Made by a program: the position numbers and the translations under genes. The notes below the pieces were generated by a model. The model searched no databases. It was not told where the DNA came from and saw only the letters and a list, made by a program, of their open reading frames with translations. Shown here in pieces: positions 7,905 to 17,900 of a stretch of DNA of 64,000 bases. Numbering within the stretch: position 1 is the first letter of the stretch; every line of letters starts with the position of its first letter. Source of the stretch: Pedobacter caeni (GTDB lineage Bacteria > Bacteroidota > Bacteroidia > Sphingobacteriales > Sphingobacteriaceae); NCBI RefSeq assembly GCF_900129215.1, contig NZ_FQUQ01000001.1, forward strand, positions 868,001 to 932,000. The letters are read 5' to 3'.

Positions 7905-8963
7905 ATGAGCAATTTTGTACAATTAGAGATTAACGAGAGGAACAGGTGGGTTTATTTCAGTAAATACCGATGGGTAGCCCATATCGTATACTGGATAACA
8001 GTTCTGATTGTTGGTACGATCATGAGGGCTAAAGGACCAATTACCCCTTCGTTGATTTACAACCATTTTTTTCTGGCAAACCTGATGATTGCCTCTTTTT
8101 TTTACCTCTACTGCCTGTACCTCATCCCCTACTTTTTTAAACGAAATAAATACCTGCAGTTCTGGACTTCTGTGATTGCAGGTTACCTGATCATTACCTT
8201 TCTGGACATCCATTTTAACAGGGCTTTTGTCCATTACACAGATCCGGTACCGCCCCCAGATGAGGGCAATTTTCTGACCACCTATCTGAAAGAATTATCC
8301 GGATTCCTGTATAACTTTCTCTTTTTTTCCATCATGCTTTTTTTTATGGAAAAGAATGAAGAAAACAGTACCTTGCTGGAGCTGGAAAAGGAAAAGAAAG
8401 AAATCGAACAGGTGAAGCTTGATTTTTTGAAGACCAATATCAGTCCGGATTTTATATTGAGGTCTTTGCATCAGTTGAAAGTATCTGCAAAGGTGCCAGA
8501 GGAAAGCACACCCGAAGCGATTCTTACTTTTTCTGACCTGCTGAGGTATCGTCTTTACCGAGGGAGACAATCGCAGAGTCCATTAAAAGAGGAACTCAGT
8601 GCTTTTACTTCCTTTGTTCATTTCATAGGTTTTGACCATCAGCTAAAGATCACATTTAACGTGCAGGGAGTGGCAGAACATAAACAGCTCGCCCCTTTGG
8701 CACTGGTTAATCTGCTGGAACCTTTTTGTAAGATTTTAAATGAAGAACCGGTGATGCTGGACATCATTATTCTCATTGAAACCGAAGAACTGTTAATGGA
8801 AATGAATTATGGGGCAAATGCTGGCCTGGAACTCATTGCCGACCTGGAATCCTACAGGGAAAATTACAGGCAGATTAATGGAGATGCCGTAAAATTTCAT
8901 TTTGAACAAAGTGAAGAAAACTCATTTAAAGTAAGGCTTTCTCTACCAATATTTAACCATTAA
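7905..8963 (+). CDS. Degenerate LytS-like protein (probable pseudokinase)
   Basis: 352 residues with the same layout as the preceding kinase: N-terminal FSKYRWVAH motif, four membrane helices, a charged coiled coil (about 150-172) and a His_kinase-like C-terminus. The H-box is altered to NISPDFILRSLHQ: the catalytic His is Asp182, at the same residue number as His182 in its neighbour, and the Asn of the HFLFN motif is gone. The N-box is also lost (LALVNLLEPFCKILN) and no glycine boxes remain. It therefore cannot be a normal kinase. The frame is intact and tightly coupled, so it is more likely a dimer partner or sensor for the active kinase than a decayed gene. Confidence 0.8.
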   Translation: MSNFVQLEINERNRWVYFSKYRWVAHIVYWITVLIVGTIMRAKGPITPSLIYNHFFLANLMIASFFYLYCLYLIPYFFKRNKYLQFWTSVIAGYLIITFLDIHFNRAFVHYTDPVPPPDEGNFLTTYLKELSGFLYNFLFFSIMLFFMEKNEENSTLLELEKEKKEIEQVKLDFLKTNISPDFILRSLHQLKVSAKVPEESTPEAILTFSDLLRYRLYRGRQSQSPLKEELSAFTSFVHFIGFDHQLKITFNVQGVAEHKQLAPLALVNLLEPFCKILNEEPVMLDIIILIETEELLMEMNYGANAGLELIADLESYRENYRQINGDAVKFHFEQSEENSFKVRLSLPIFNH

Positions 8964-9017
8964 GAAACACCACCAACCCCATTCACGGCCGTATCAAGTG
9001 GCATCCTCGTTCGGACT

Positions 9018-9049
9018 GAGTCCACGTTTTTGCGGTAAAACGTGGACTC
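9018..9049. repeat. Perfect 13-bp inverted repeat (hairpin) between convergent genes
   Basis: GAGTCCACGTTTT (9018-9030) is exactly complementary to AAAACGTGGACTC (9037-9049) around a 6-nt loop. No U-tract follows on either strand. A second small inverted repeat (TATCG/CGATA) follows at about 9060-9074. The whole 145-bp gap between 8963 and 9109 lacks genes. It may be a factor-assisted bidirectional terminator or a copy of a dispersed palindromic element. Confidence 0.6.
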
Positions 9050-9108
9050 ACCGTAAACTTATCGTTTAGCGATAGTGAATTCAGCCCGGACAACAGGCGA
9101 ACTTCACC

Positions 9109-9747
9109 TTAAGCTTGCCCCTCCCATGCCTGCTTTAAGGCACCAAGAAACGTTTCTGCAGGCTGAGCGCCGGAAACAGCTAATTTCTCATTGAAAACAA
9201 AGAAAGGAACTCCACGGACGCCTATGTCTTCTGCGGTTTTTTCATCGTACCTAACTTCATCCGTAAAATCAGCACTGTTCAGCACCGTGGTTACATCGGC
9301 AACATCCAGGCCTGCCTCCTTTGCAATTTCCGTTAAGTCTGCCTGGTCATCAATATTTTTTCCATCCGTAAAATGAGCCTTAAACAAGGCTTCTTCCATT
9401 TCATCTCCCCGTCCTTTGGACTTCGCCAGCTGGATCAGGCGGTGGGCATTAAAAGAGTTGGCTACGATAGATTTGTCAAGATGGAATTTGAGTCCCACTT
9501 CAGCAGCAGTATCGGTCACATGCTGATGACTTTCTGCCGCCCATTCCCTGCTCTTTCCATAACGCTCGGCAAGGTATTCCTCAGAACTTTTATCCAGTAA
9601 GGTCACCGTGTTGCGGTCCAGTTCAAAACTGTGCCATTCTACTTCTATGGCATCTTTATGTTCAAATTCTGCAAGTGCAGCTTCAAATTTCCGTTTCCCG
9701 ATATAACAAAACGGGCACCTTACATCCGACCAGATATCTACTTTCAT
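9109..9747 (-). CDS. DsbA-family oxidoreductase, FrnE-like
   Basis: 212 residues, thioredoxin fold with inserted helical domain. The CPFC active site is at residues 11-14 (SDVRCPFCYIGKR), and the cis-proline loop is in VRGVPFFVFN near 177-186. The DSBA/FrnE group contains cytoplasmic disulfide oxidoreductases, some linked to oxidative stress or to 2-hydroxychromene-2-carboxylate isomerase-like activity. No signal peptide is present. Its start codon directly abuts the galM stop (no spacer), so it is cotranscribed as the distal gene of galM; a functional link to galactose metabolism is not obvious. Confidence 0.85.
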   Translation of the reverse strand: MKVDIWSDVRCPFCYIGKRKFEAALAEFEHKDAIEVEWHSFELDRNTVTLLDKSSEEYLAERYGKSREWAAESHQHVTDTAAEVGLKFHLDKSIVANSFNAHRLIQLAKSKGRGDEMEEALFKAHFTDGKNIDDQADLTEIAKEAGLDVADVTTVLNSADFTDEVRYDEKTAEDIGVRGVPFFVFNEKLAVSGAQPAETFLGALKQAWEGQA

Positions 9748-10785
9748 TTAGTTATGTTCTATTTTATAAATCGTGGTTTGTTTATACGTTTCGCCAGGCC
9801 TTAACACTGTACTTGGGAAAGCAGGGATATTGATGCCATTGGGGTGGTGTTGAGTCTCCACACAGAAAGCCTCAAAAGGATGGTACTCCGCTCCTCCTTT
9901 ACCATTTTTAACAGATAAATATGCTGCGGTATATAAATGGGCCACCGGTTCTGTGGTATATACAGAAAGTTTTAATCCGCTTTTTTCTTCTGTCGTTTCA
10001 GATGCCAATGTAAATTCCCCGTATTCTTTATCCAATACATAGGTCTGATCGTAGCCTTCTTTCGGATCCCAATCATGATTGATCAGTTTCCCGCCCAAGA
10101 AGTCGTGTTTCGTGCCTTCTACGGGGATCAACTTACCTGTCACGACATAGTTGTCGTCCTGCTCCAGATAATGGCTTGCAGGCATTCTATGGTGATGGTT
10201 TCCAATAGAGCCCAAATCAGGAGATAAATTGAAATAACTATGATGTGTCAGGTTGATGGCAGTTGCTTCATCTGTAGTGGCTTTAAAGTCCAAGATCAGT
10301 TCATTATCATCAGTCAGCTTGAAAGTCAGCTGAATGGTCAGGTTCCCTGGGAAATGTTCTTCTCCGGCGGGACTCACATATTGCAAAGTGACACTTGGAT
10401 CTATGGTGGATAAAACATCCCAAACCTTTCTGTCGAATCCAATATCCCCACCATGAAGGCAATCGCCGCCCTTGGCTTGTGTCAGTTGATGAACAATTCC
10501 ATCAATGGTAAACCGTCCGTTCTTAATGCGGTTTGCATAACGGCCGATCACTGCGCCAAGATAAGGATAACCGTCCAGGTATTCTTCAGTCAGATATCCT
10601 TCAAAATCATCAAAACCAAGTACAATATCCTGCTTCTGACCTTGTTTATTCACTACAATAAACTTATTAATGATTGCACCATAATTGTATATTTTCACAT
10701 AGGTACCATGTGTATTTGTTAATTCAATACCAAGGATCTCTTTACCGTCAATAATTTTCCCGGTCTTGATTAGCTTTGTTTCCAT
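9748..10785 (-). CDS. galM: Aldose 1-epimerase (galactose mutarotase)
   Basis: 345 residues, cytoplasmic, of normal length. It interconverts alpha and beta anomers of galactose/glucose, feeding the Leloir pathway. Visible signatures are GRYANRIKNGRF near 80-91, the catalytic His in THHSYFNLS, and the catalytic Glu in FCVETQHHPNGIN close to the C-terminus. It is divergent from galK, with 84 bp between start codons, an arrangement that fits shared control. The intergenic stretch contains an interrupted TTGTT/AACAA inverted repeat near 10805-10820. It leads directly into the FrnE-like gene. Confidence 0.92.
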   Translation of the reverse strand: METKLIKTGKIIDGKEILGIELTNTHGTYVKIYNYGAIINKFIVVNKQGQKQDIVLGFDDFEGYLTEEYLDGYPYLGAVIGRYANRIKNGRFTIDGIVHQLTQAKGGDCLHGGDIGFDRKVWDVLSTIDPSVTLQYVSPAGEEHFPGNLTIQLTFKLTDDNELILDFKATTDEATAINLTHHSYFNLSPDLGSIGNHHHRMPASHYLEQDDNYVVTGKLIPVEGTKHDFLGGKLINHDWDPKEGYDQTYVLDKEYGEFTLASETTEEKSGLKLSVYTTEPVAHLYTAAYLSVKNGKGGAEYHPFEAFCVETQHHPNGINIPAFPSTVLRPGETYKQTTIYKIEHN

Positions 10786-10869
10786 AAATTGTATATTAGG
10801 GCGGTTGTTATTTAAAACAATACTATCAATACTTTACTTAAAACAAAAACTTTAAATCAAAATATTACA

Positions 10870-12021
10870 ATGAAAGCGGAATTGACCGAGAAATTCTTAG
10901 GGCTATATGGACAAGAGCCAAAGGCGAACTATTTTACCCCGGGACGGGTGAACCTTATTGGCGAGCATATTGATTATAACGGCGGACTGGTGATGCCTTG
11001 CGCGGTTACTTTAGGGACCTGGTTGAGCATCGCTCCAAACAACGATCAGGTGATCCGTTTCAACAGCCTTAACTTCCCAGAACAACACGAAGTTGCACTG
11101 CAAGCCTCTTATACCAAAACAGGGCCGGAATGGTTTAACTATCCGCTTGGCGTTTTCAATGAGATCCTTAAAAAACACCAGCTTCCTACCGGACTCGATC
11201 TCCTGTTTTACGGCAATATTCCAATCGGATCAGGGCTGTCATCTTCTGCGTCCATAGAGGTCATCATGGCTTATGCCTTAAACGATTACTTCAATCTTGG
11301 TTATGAAAAAATTGAGATCCCCTTGTTGGCGCAAAAAGTAGAGAACGAATTTATCGGGGTCAATTGTGGCATCATGGACCAGTTTGCTGTTGCCTTCGGG
11401 GAAGCACATAAAGCCCTGGTACTGAACTGCGATACCTTAAAATACAAATCTGTGGATTGTAACCTGGGTGATTACTCCCTTGCGATCATCAATACCAATA
11501 AACCAAGGAAACTGGCGGAATCAAAATATAATGAAAGGGTTGCTGAATGTCAGACGGCCTTAGCTCAACTCAATGAGGAAATTACCCTTCATAACCTTTG
11601 CGAACTCAGTGCAGAAAAGTTCTCGTTACACAGCCACCTGATCACTGACGAAACAGTCCTGAAGCGTGCTACACATGTGATCCGCGAAAACGACCGTGTT
11701 GGCCTGGCTGCAAAAGCCTTAAACGAAGGGAACTTAGAAGAATTTGGGCGTTTGATGTATGCTTCTCACCAGTCTTTAAAAGATTTGTATGAAGTAACAG
11801 GTGCTGAACTGGATGCTGTAGTTGAATTTTGTACAGATTATGAGCATGTGATCGGTGCAAGGATGACCGGTGCAGGCTTTGGTGGATGTGCAATTGCCTT
11901 GTTAAAGAAAGGACAGGAAGAAGATTTTGCCAGACAACTGACTGATTTTTATGTAGAAAGGATAGGTTATCCGGCTGCAATCTACATCAGTGAGATTGGT
12001 AACGGTGCTTCTGCAATTTAA
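10870..12021 (+). CDS. galK: Galactokinase
   Basis: 383 residues, GHMP kinase superfamily, cytoplasmic. It phosphorylates D-galactose at C1 with ATP. The three GHMP motifs are present: the sugar-binding GRVNLIGEHIDYNGG near 26-40, the ATP-binding IPIGSGLSSSASIEV near 117-131, and MTGAGFGGCAIAL near 337-349. The catalytic-base Asp lies in CGIMDQFA. It is divergent from galM. No galT or galE is found in the window. The next gene, a SpoU methyltransferase, follows by 36 bp. Confidence 0.95.
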   Translation: MKAELTEKFLGLYGQEPKANYFTPGRVNLIGEHIDYNGGLVMPCAVTLGTWLSIAPNNDQVIRFNSLNFPEQHEVALQASYTKTGPEWFNYPLGVFNEILKKHQLPTGLDLLFYGNIPIGSGLSSSASIEVIMAYALNDYFNLGYEKIEIPLLAQKVENEFIGVNCGIMDQFAVAFGEAHKALVLNCDTLKYKSVDCNLGDYSLAIINTNKPRKLAESKYNERVAECQTALAQLNEEITLHNLCELSAEKFSLHSHLITDETVLKRATHVIRENDRVGLAAKALNEGNLEEFGRLMYASHQSLKDLYEVTGAELDAVVEFCTDYEHVIGARMTGAGFGGCAIALLKKGQEEDFARQLTDFYVERIGYPAAIYISEIGNGASAI

Positions 12022-12057
12022 TTTTAATTTTGCCGGATAGAATTATCAAAGCTTTTA

Positions 12058-12588
12058 ATGAAAAAATTAAAATTAGACGAGTTAAACCGCGTAGGTGTTG
12101 AAGAGTTCAGGGAACAGGAAAAGTTACCGGTAATTGTGGTGCTGGACAATGTGCGCAGCATGCACAATATAGGCTCGGTTTTCAGGACTGCTGATGGGTT
12201 TGCCGTTGAACAATTGTACCTCTGTGGCATCAGTGCACAACCACCTCACCGGGAAATAGAGAAGACTGCGCTGGGCGCAACTCAATCTGTAGCCTGGACG
12301 CATTTTGAAACAACACTGGATGCGGTAGCTTCCCTCCGTGAGGATGGGTATAAGATCATTGCCATAGAACAGGCCGCCGGAAGTACCATGTTAAATACGT
12401 ACCGACCGGAAAGCACTGAAAAATATGCGTTAATCTTTGGAAATGAAGTAAATGGAGTAAGTGATGAAGTGATGGCGCAAATTGATGAATGTATAGAAAT
12501 TCCTCAGTTTGGCACAAAACATTCCTTCAATATAGTGATCTCTGCAGGTATTGTACTCTGGGATTTCTTTGCCAAATTAAGGTTGTAA
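12058..12588 (+). CDS. TrmH/SpoU-family RNA 2'-O-methyltransferase
   Basis: 176 residues, SPOUT fold with the C-terminal trefoil knot. The three SpoU motifs are VVLDNVRSMHNIGSVFRTADG (motif 1, Asn and Arg), LIFGNEVNGVSDEV (motif 2) and IPQFGTKHSFNIVISAGIVLW (motif 3). Members methylate the 2'-O of tRNA or rRNA riboses using SAM. The short length without an L30e-like N-terminal domain suggests a TrmH/TrmL-like tRNA enzyme, but the target base cannot be set from sequence alone. It is followed by an oligo-T stretch without a clear hairpin. Confidence 0.88.
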   Translation: MKKLKLDELNRVGVEEFREQEKLPVIVVLDNVRSMHNIGSVFRTADGFAVEQLYLCGISAQPPHREIEKTALGATQSVAWTHFETTLDAVASLREDGYKIIAIEQAAGSTMLNTYRPESTEKYALIFGNEVNGVSDEVMAQIDECIEIPQFGTKHSFNIVISAGIVLWDFFAKLRL

Positions 12589-12741
12589 TTGTTTTTTTTT
12601 ATACTTTTTATTAATTTTCAAAGGATCTAAAGGAAAGGACCCTCGGGCTCAGTTTACCGGTTGTGAAGCGATCAGAAGCATGTTTCTCTTTTTTAAGAAC
12701 TATGCGTCTGATGGTTTTCATGATAAAATAAGGAAGACCAA

Positions 12742-13401
12742 ATGGACAACAAACTACTTAAAAAACTGCATGTCAAACCAGGGTTTAAACTCCTGATTGA
12801 AAATGCTCCGGAAAACGTAGCCGCGTTACTGGGAGATTTCGATGCCGTACAGCTGAGCTTCAATGCCACGCAAGGCTTTGATGCCTTGTTGTTATTTGTT
12901 CTGAACAGCTATGAGTTGAAAGAACAATTGTCTTTGCTTGCTTCCGGTCTTAAACCAGATACCTTGTTTTGGATTGCTTATCCGAAAAAGACTTCTGGTA
13001 TGGAGAGCGATCTTCACATGATGGCCCCATGGGATGAAGTAAAAGCCTATCAGCTGACTCCCTGTGCATCCATTTCTATTTCTGAGGTATGGACAGGCAT
13101 CCGCCTGAAACCTATTGACCTGGTGAAAGCATCTGCAGTAAGAAATGAAAACATTCAGCAAAATGACTTTTCAAAATATGTGGATGTGGTTAATAAAAAG
13201 GTCATCCCTCCTGCTGATCTCGATCAGGCTTTACACGAACAGCCTTTAGCGCTGTCTTATTTTGAATCCCTGGCTTATTCTCATAAGAAAGAATATGTGT
13301 TATGGATTTTGACAGCTAAACAAGAGAAAACAAGGCTCAGCAGAATTGAAAAAATGATAGAGATGTTGCTGGCGAAAAGGAAAAATCCGAACGATAAATA
13401 A
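12742..13401 (+). CDS. YdeI/OmpD-associated family protein with N-terminal DUF3052-like region
   Basis: 219 residues, cytoplasmic. The N-terminal 120 residues have an alternating strand/helix pattern (FDALLLFV, DTLFWIAYPKK, SEVWTGIRLKP) typical of the DUF3052-type domain found fused to or beside YdeI proteins. The C-terminal part (VIPPADLDQALHEQPLALSYFESLAYSHKKEYVLWI) is the YdeI/OmdA signature, a family with poorly defined roles, including bacteriocin protection. It ends in basic residues. A strong bidirectional terminator lies directly downstream. Confidence 0.75.
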   Translation: MDNKLLKKLHVKPGFKLLIENAPENVAALLGDFDAVQLSFNATQGFDALLLFVLNSYELKEQLSLLASGLKPDTLFWIAYPKKTSGMESDLHMMAPWDEVKAYQLTPCASISISEVWTGIRLKPIDLVKASAVRNENIQQNDFSKYVDVVNKKVIPPADLDQALHEQPLALSYFESLAYSHKKEYVLWILTAKQEKTRLSRIEKMIEMLLAKRKNPNDK

Positions 13402-13415
13402 GAAAACTTAAAGAC

Positions 13416-13456
13416 ATAAAAAAGGCAGCTTATCAATAATAAGCTGCCTTTTTTAT
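13416..13456. terminator. Bidirectional rho-independent terminator
   Basis: Perfect 18-bp stem: ATAAAAAAGGCAGCTTAT (13416-13433) with 13439-13456 and a 5-nt loop. The A-run and T-run flanks give U-tracts on both strands, serving the YdeI-like gene (plus) and the susD-like gene (minus). Confidence 0.93.
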
Positions 13457-13467
13457 GTGGATGGTTA

Positions 13468-14901
13468 TTATTTAGCCCACCATATCTTTTCTGAAGTAGA
13501 AATGTTGTGTTGTGGCTGAGGGTTTCCCGTAATTTCCTGAGAAGGATAAGGATAACGTTGAGGAATATATGGTCTGAATGCATTTGGAACCACATTCAAA
13601 ACAGGGAATCCGGTCTTCCTCCAGTCGTTATACGCTTCCAGCGATAAGAAATTCGCCACATATTTTTCTCCGATTATGGTTTCCAGTGCAGTTGCCGGAA
13701 GCAATACAGAGCGAACAGCCGTATAAGTATCGCGGGCTCCTGCCGGAACTTTCAACAGATCCATATTCGCTTCAATCGCAGCTTTTAATACGGGTTGTGC
13801 AGCTATGGCGCCCGACTTAATCAGCGTGGCTTCAGCTTTGATGAACAATGCTTCTGAATAAGTTGCAAGATAAACAGGAGCAATTTTTCCCGTCTCTTCA
13901 TCCGCTTCAGAGTAGCCCCCAATGTTCGGCGAAACTGTTGCATAGATCGTAGGATCGGTAGTTGGTGCCGTTCCGCTTTGTCTGCCCACATAATCCCCGC
14001 CAGAACCAGGAGAAGCCAGGATTGGAAGTCTTGGATCAGCATTTGCCTTTAACAGGTCAACAAAATGTTTGGAAAGCACTACTCCACCAGCTCCGGGCAG
14101 TGTTCCCTGATACCATGGATTTTCTCCTTTTGCTTTTCCTGAATAAGTGATTTTGGCATTGTCAGCATTCGCTGTCAATCCATTTTGTAACGCTGCCAAT
14201 GCTAAATCTGCCTGAGTAACTGCAGAATATCCGGCGGCTTTACTCAAACGAAGGTAATACCGGGCTTTAAGCGTGTAAGCCAGTCTTTTCCATGACGCGA
14301 AATCGCCGTTATAAATCAAATCTTCACTGCCTGCCTTAATCCCTGTAGGAGCTCCGTTCAAAATCACAATGGCCTCATCCAATGTGCGTTGGATCAGCTT
14401 GTAGATGTCTTCCTGCGAATCGTATTTCGGGTGTTGATTAGCCAGTTCCTGAAAACCTTCAGAATATGGAATGTCTCCCCAAAGATCAGTACATACAGCA
14501 AGATTATAGGCAAGCAGGACTTTTCCTATAGCGGTGTAACTGTTGTTGCCTGCTTTTTCCCCTTTGTCAATTATCTTTCTCGCGTTTACGAAAATTGCCG
14601 GGTAAAGATCAAAGCTCCAGGTGTTATTTACATCACTTGGCGTGATCCGGTAAGAATCGATCTCCGGGGCAGGCTGGTTGATGGCCATTTGTTGCGTCCA
14701 GTAAGCAGATACGCTTCCCGGAAAACCACCCAATATATTCGTTGTCGTATAAACCTCCAATGGAGTTAAAATTAAAGCCTCCTGTACATCTGTAGAGTTG
14801 TTAGGATCTTTATTAATGTCAAGAAATTTCTTGCATCCTGATGTGGAAACCAGTAATGCAAATGCGATGAATATATAATATGTCTTTTTCATGTTGTTCA
14901 A
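13468..14901 (-). CDS. SusD/RagB-like outer-membrane lipoprotein (SusD-like_2 type)
   Basis: 477 residues with a lipoprotein signal (lipobox around Cys23, VSTSGCKKFLDINKDPNNS). It has the usual N-terminal SusD signature FLDINKDPN and the C-terminal region LSLEAYNDWRKTGFP. SusD proteins cap SusC transporters on the cell surface and bind the glycan or peptide substrate. This is the shorter SusD-like_2 branch, often associated with uncharacterised substrates. The start lies 3 bp after the susC-like stop; ATG 14892 (MKKTYYIF) is an equally good start. No degradative enzyme or regulator accompanies this pair. Confidence 0.9.
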   Translation of the reverse strand: MNNMKKTYYIFIAFALLVSTSGCKKFLDINKDPNNSTDVQEALILTPLEVYTTTNILGGFPGSVSAYWTQQMAINQPAPEIDSYRITPSDVNNTWSFDLYPAIFVNARKIIDKGEKAGNNSYTAIGKVLLAYNLAVCTDLWGDIPYSEGFQELANQHPKYDSQEDIYKLIQRTLDEAIVILNGAPTGIKAGSEDLIYNGDFASWKRLAYTLKARYYLRLSKAAGYSAVTQADLALAALQNGLTANADNAKITYSGKAKGENPWYQGTLPGAGGVVLSKHFVDLLKANADPRLPILASPGSGGDYVGRQSGTAPTTDPTIYATVSPNIGGYSEADEETGKIAPVYLATYSEALFIKAEATLIKSGAIAAQPVLKAAIEANMDLLKVPAGARDTYTAVRSVLLPATALETIIGEKYVANFLSLEAYNDWRKTGFPVLNVVPNAFRPYIPQRYPYPSQEITGNPQPQHNISTSEKIWWAK

Positions 14902-14904
14902 TTT

Positions 14905-17900
14905 TTAGAAAGTAACTTTTACTGCGAAATTGTAGCTTCTGTTAGATGGAGTTACGAAATTGGTAAAACCACCACCGTTTCCTGTTCCGTACAAACTTAC
15001 TTCCGGGTCAGAACCAGTATAATGAGGTGTATAGAACCATAGGTTTCTTCCTGTAGCAGAAACGCTCAGACCTTTAAAAGGAGTTTTTCTTAGCAGCGAA
15101 GGCTCAAAATTGTAAGACAAACTAACTTGTCTCAGTTTCACATAGGTACCATCTTCTACTCCATTTTCATCTACCTGAGAAAAATTGTTCTGGTAATAGG
15201 CCTGGTTTATGGCAGCTACTTTTGTATTTGGCTGTCCATCTGGTGTCACTCCATCAAATACCCTGGTGCTGTTTCTGTCTTCGGTTACTTTCGTTACCCC
15301 ATAAAAGTTAAGGTAGAAATTATCAAGATTGTATACATCACCACCTTTTTTCATGTCTAACACTGCAGATAGACTAATGCCTTTCCAGGTAAAAGTAGTT
15401 GTTAAACCGGCATTCCATTTCGGTACTGTATTTCCAATCGGACCCAAAGTTTCATCAATTTCAGGATAGCCTGTGTCCTGGTTAATCACCAACTGACCAG
15501 CATCATTACGAAGATATCTGGAACCAAAGATCACCGCATATGGCTGATCCTGATATGCAAATACCCCAGGACTTGTAAAGCCTGCAAACTGGATGTTATC
15601 TCTACCCTGACCAATTGCAGTTACTTTGTTGTTGATTTTAGCAAAATTTAACCCTACAACCCAGGTAATGTCTTTGGTTTTAACGGCCGTTCCGCTTAAT
15701 ATCAGCTCTATACCACGATTATACATGCTTGCGGCATTAACGATCGCCTGGTTAGCTCCGCTTGATGGTGTAATTGGCGTTGAGCTGATCAGGGCCCCAC
15801 TATTTTTGCTGAAATAAGTCGCTTCAAGATTAAGCCTGTTTCTGAACATTTTCAGTTCCACTCCTGCTTCAAACTCTTTTAAGGTTTCGTTTTTCAGGTT
15901 AGGATCACCAATAACGTTGCTCAGCAAAAATCCATTGCGTCCATCATAAGGGAACTCAATGTTACCTATCGTTGGTTGGATATAAACTCTATCAATGCTG
16001 TAAGGCTGAACGTTATCATTTCCCACTAAGGAATAAGAAAGACGTATCTTACCAAAGTTCAGAATAGGGTTTTCGCTTAATTTAAGGGGTTCGGTAAATA
16101 TAAAACCTGCAGAAGCAGATCCGTAAGGATAGAACCTTTTATTCTCGCTAAGCACAGAAGTACCATCATAACGGCCTGTTAGTGATAAGGAAAGCATGCG
16201 TTTGTATTCACCCGTCATCTGTGCATATAAACCTACTTTTCTGGAATTCTGTTCCGTAATTCTTGAAACCACAGTAGATGCGTTTGCGATGTTGTAATAA
16301 TCCTTTACAGACAGACCTATTCCCTTGTCAAATATTGTTTTTTGATCCGTAGAAAGGATGTTATTTCCCACAAGGACGCTGGCAAAGAAATCGTCCCCGA
16401 AGTTCTTTTTCGCTTCGATGATCAGGTCATGGTTGAACTGTCTGAAATTGATCTCCCGATTGTACATTTTTCCATTTGCAGATTCACCGCCAACAATTCC
16501 TCCGGCTTCGTGATAGGTGGTGCCATCATTAAAAATATCAGCCCCTATTCTTTCCGTAACCGTTAGCCATGAAGTCGGTTTATAGTTCAATGTGAACACT
16601 GGTAAGAACCTGTTTACCACCGAACGGAATTTGACATTATCTACCAGCCAGTACGGGTTATTTCTTGCTGCACGATATACTCTTTGAGATCCATCCGGAT
16701 TAGTGGTAGGAAAAGGATTCCAGGAGATTGGTGCCGCATATACGGTCCAAAATGGACTCGCCAGGCTATTTCCTTCCGGCAAACGATCGTTCGCTGAATT
16801 GACAAAGTTTAACTGGCCGGTAACCGTCACCTTGTTGGTGATGTCGTTACTGAATTTAGTGAAGAAAGAGTGACGGCCAAAATTTGTTTCCGGCATCGTT
16901 CCTTTAGTATCCAGAAAGGAATAAGAAACCAGATAGGTAGATTTATCAGTAGAACCATTTACCGCAAGCGTATTGTCGGTGGTAAAACCCTGTCTGAAGA
17001 ATTCCTTTCTTGGATCATGTTTAGTTACCGGAGCTCCGTTAACCATCAGTCCATCAATCTCCGGACCCCATGAGCCCGAACTTAATTTACCATTGTTACC
17101 ATCCACATAAACACCGTCGCTTCCCTGAGCATATTTATCCTGAAATTCAGGGAATATCGGATTATCAAAAGTAATACCCGAAGAAAGGGATACCGAGGTT
17201 TTTCCTTTACCTGTTTTTGTGGTAATCATCACTACCCCTCTGGCTGCTGCCGAGCCATATAATGCACTTGCAGCTGCACCTTTAAGGACAGATATGTTTT
17301 CTACAATGTTCGGATCAATATCAATTGCCCTGTTGGCTGTTCCACCGGCACTTAATGCGCCATCCGGATTGCCGGCCTCTGAGTTATTGATGGGTACTCC
17401 ATCTAAAATGATCAGGGCACCGTTCTCTCCCGTGAGCGAGGTGTTTCCCCTGATCACAATTTTGGAAGAACTCCCGGCTGCACCGCTCGAGTTGGTGATC
17501 TGAACACCAGCCACTTTACCAGCCAATGCGTTAACCAGGTTATTTTCCTTAGCAGCGACCAAAGCATTGCCTCCAACTTCCTGTGTGGAATAGGTCAATG
17601 TGCGCTTTTCCCGCTTAATACCAAGAGCGGTAACTACAATTTCATTTAAATTGTTTTCCTCGTCATTTAAAGAAACATCCAGCTGATTATTTGATCCGAT
17701 TGCTTTCGTTTGGGTTTCAAAACCCAGGTAAGAGAATTCCAGGCTCAGGTTTGTTCCGGTTACCTCGATGGAGTACTTTCCATTGGCACCGGTTTGGGTT
17801 CCTGTTTTCTGTCCTTTCAGCCTTACAGATACCCCTGGCAGGGGATTCTTGTCGCTGGTGGCGATTACGGTACCAGTAATGGTACGTGTTTGTGCCCAGG

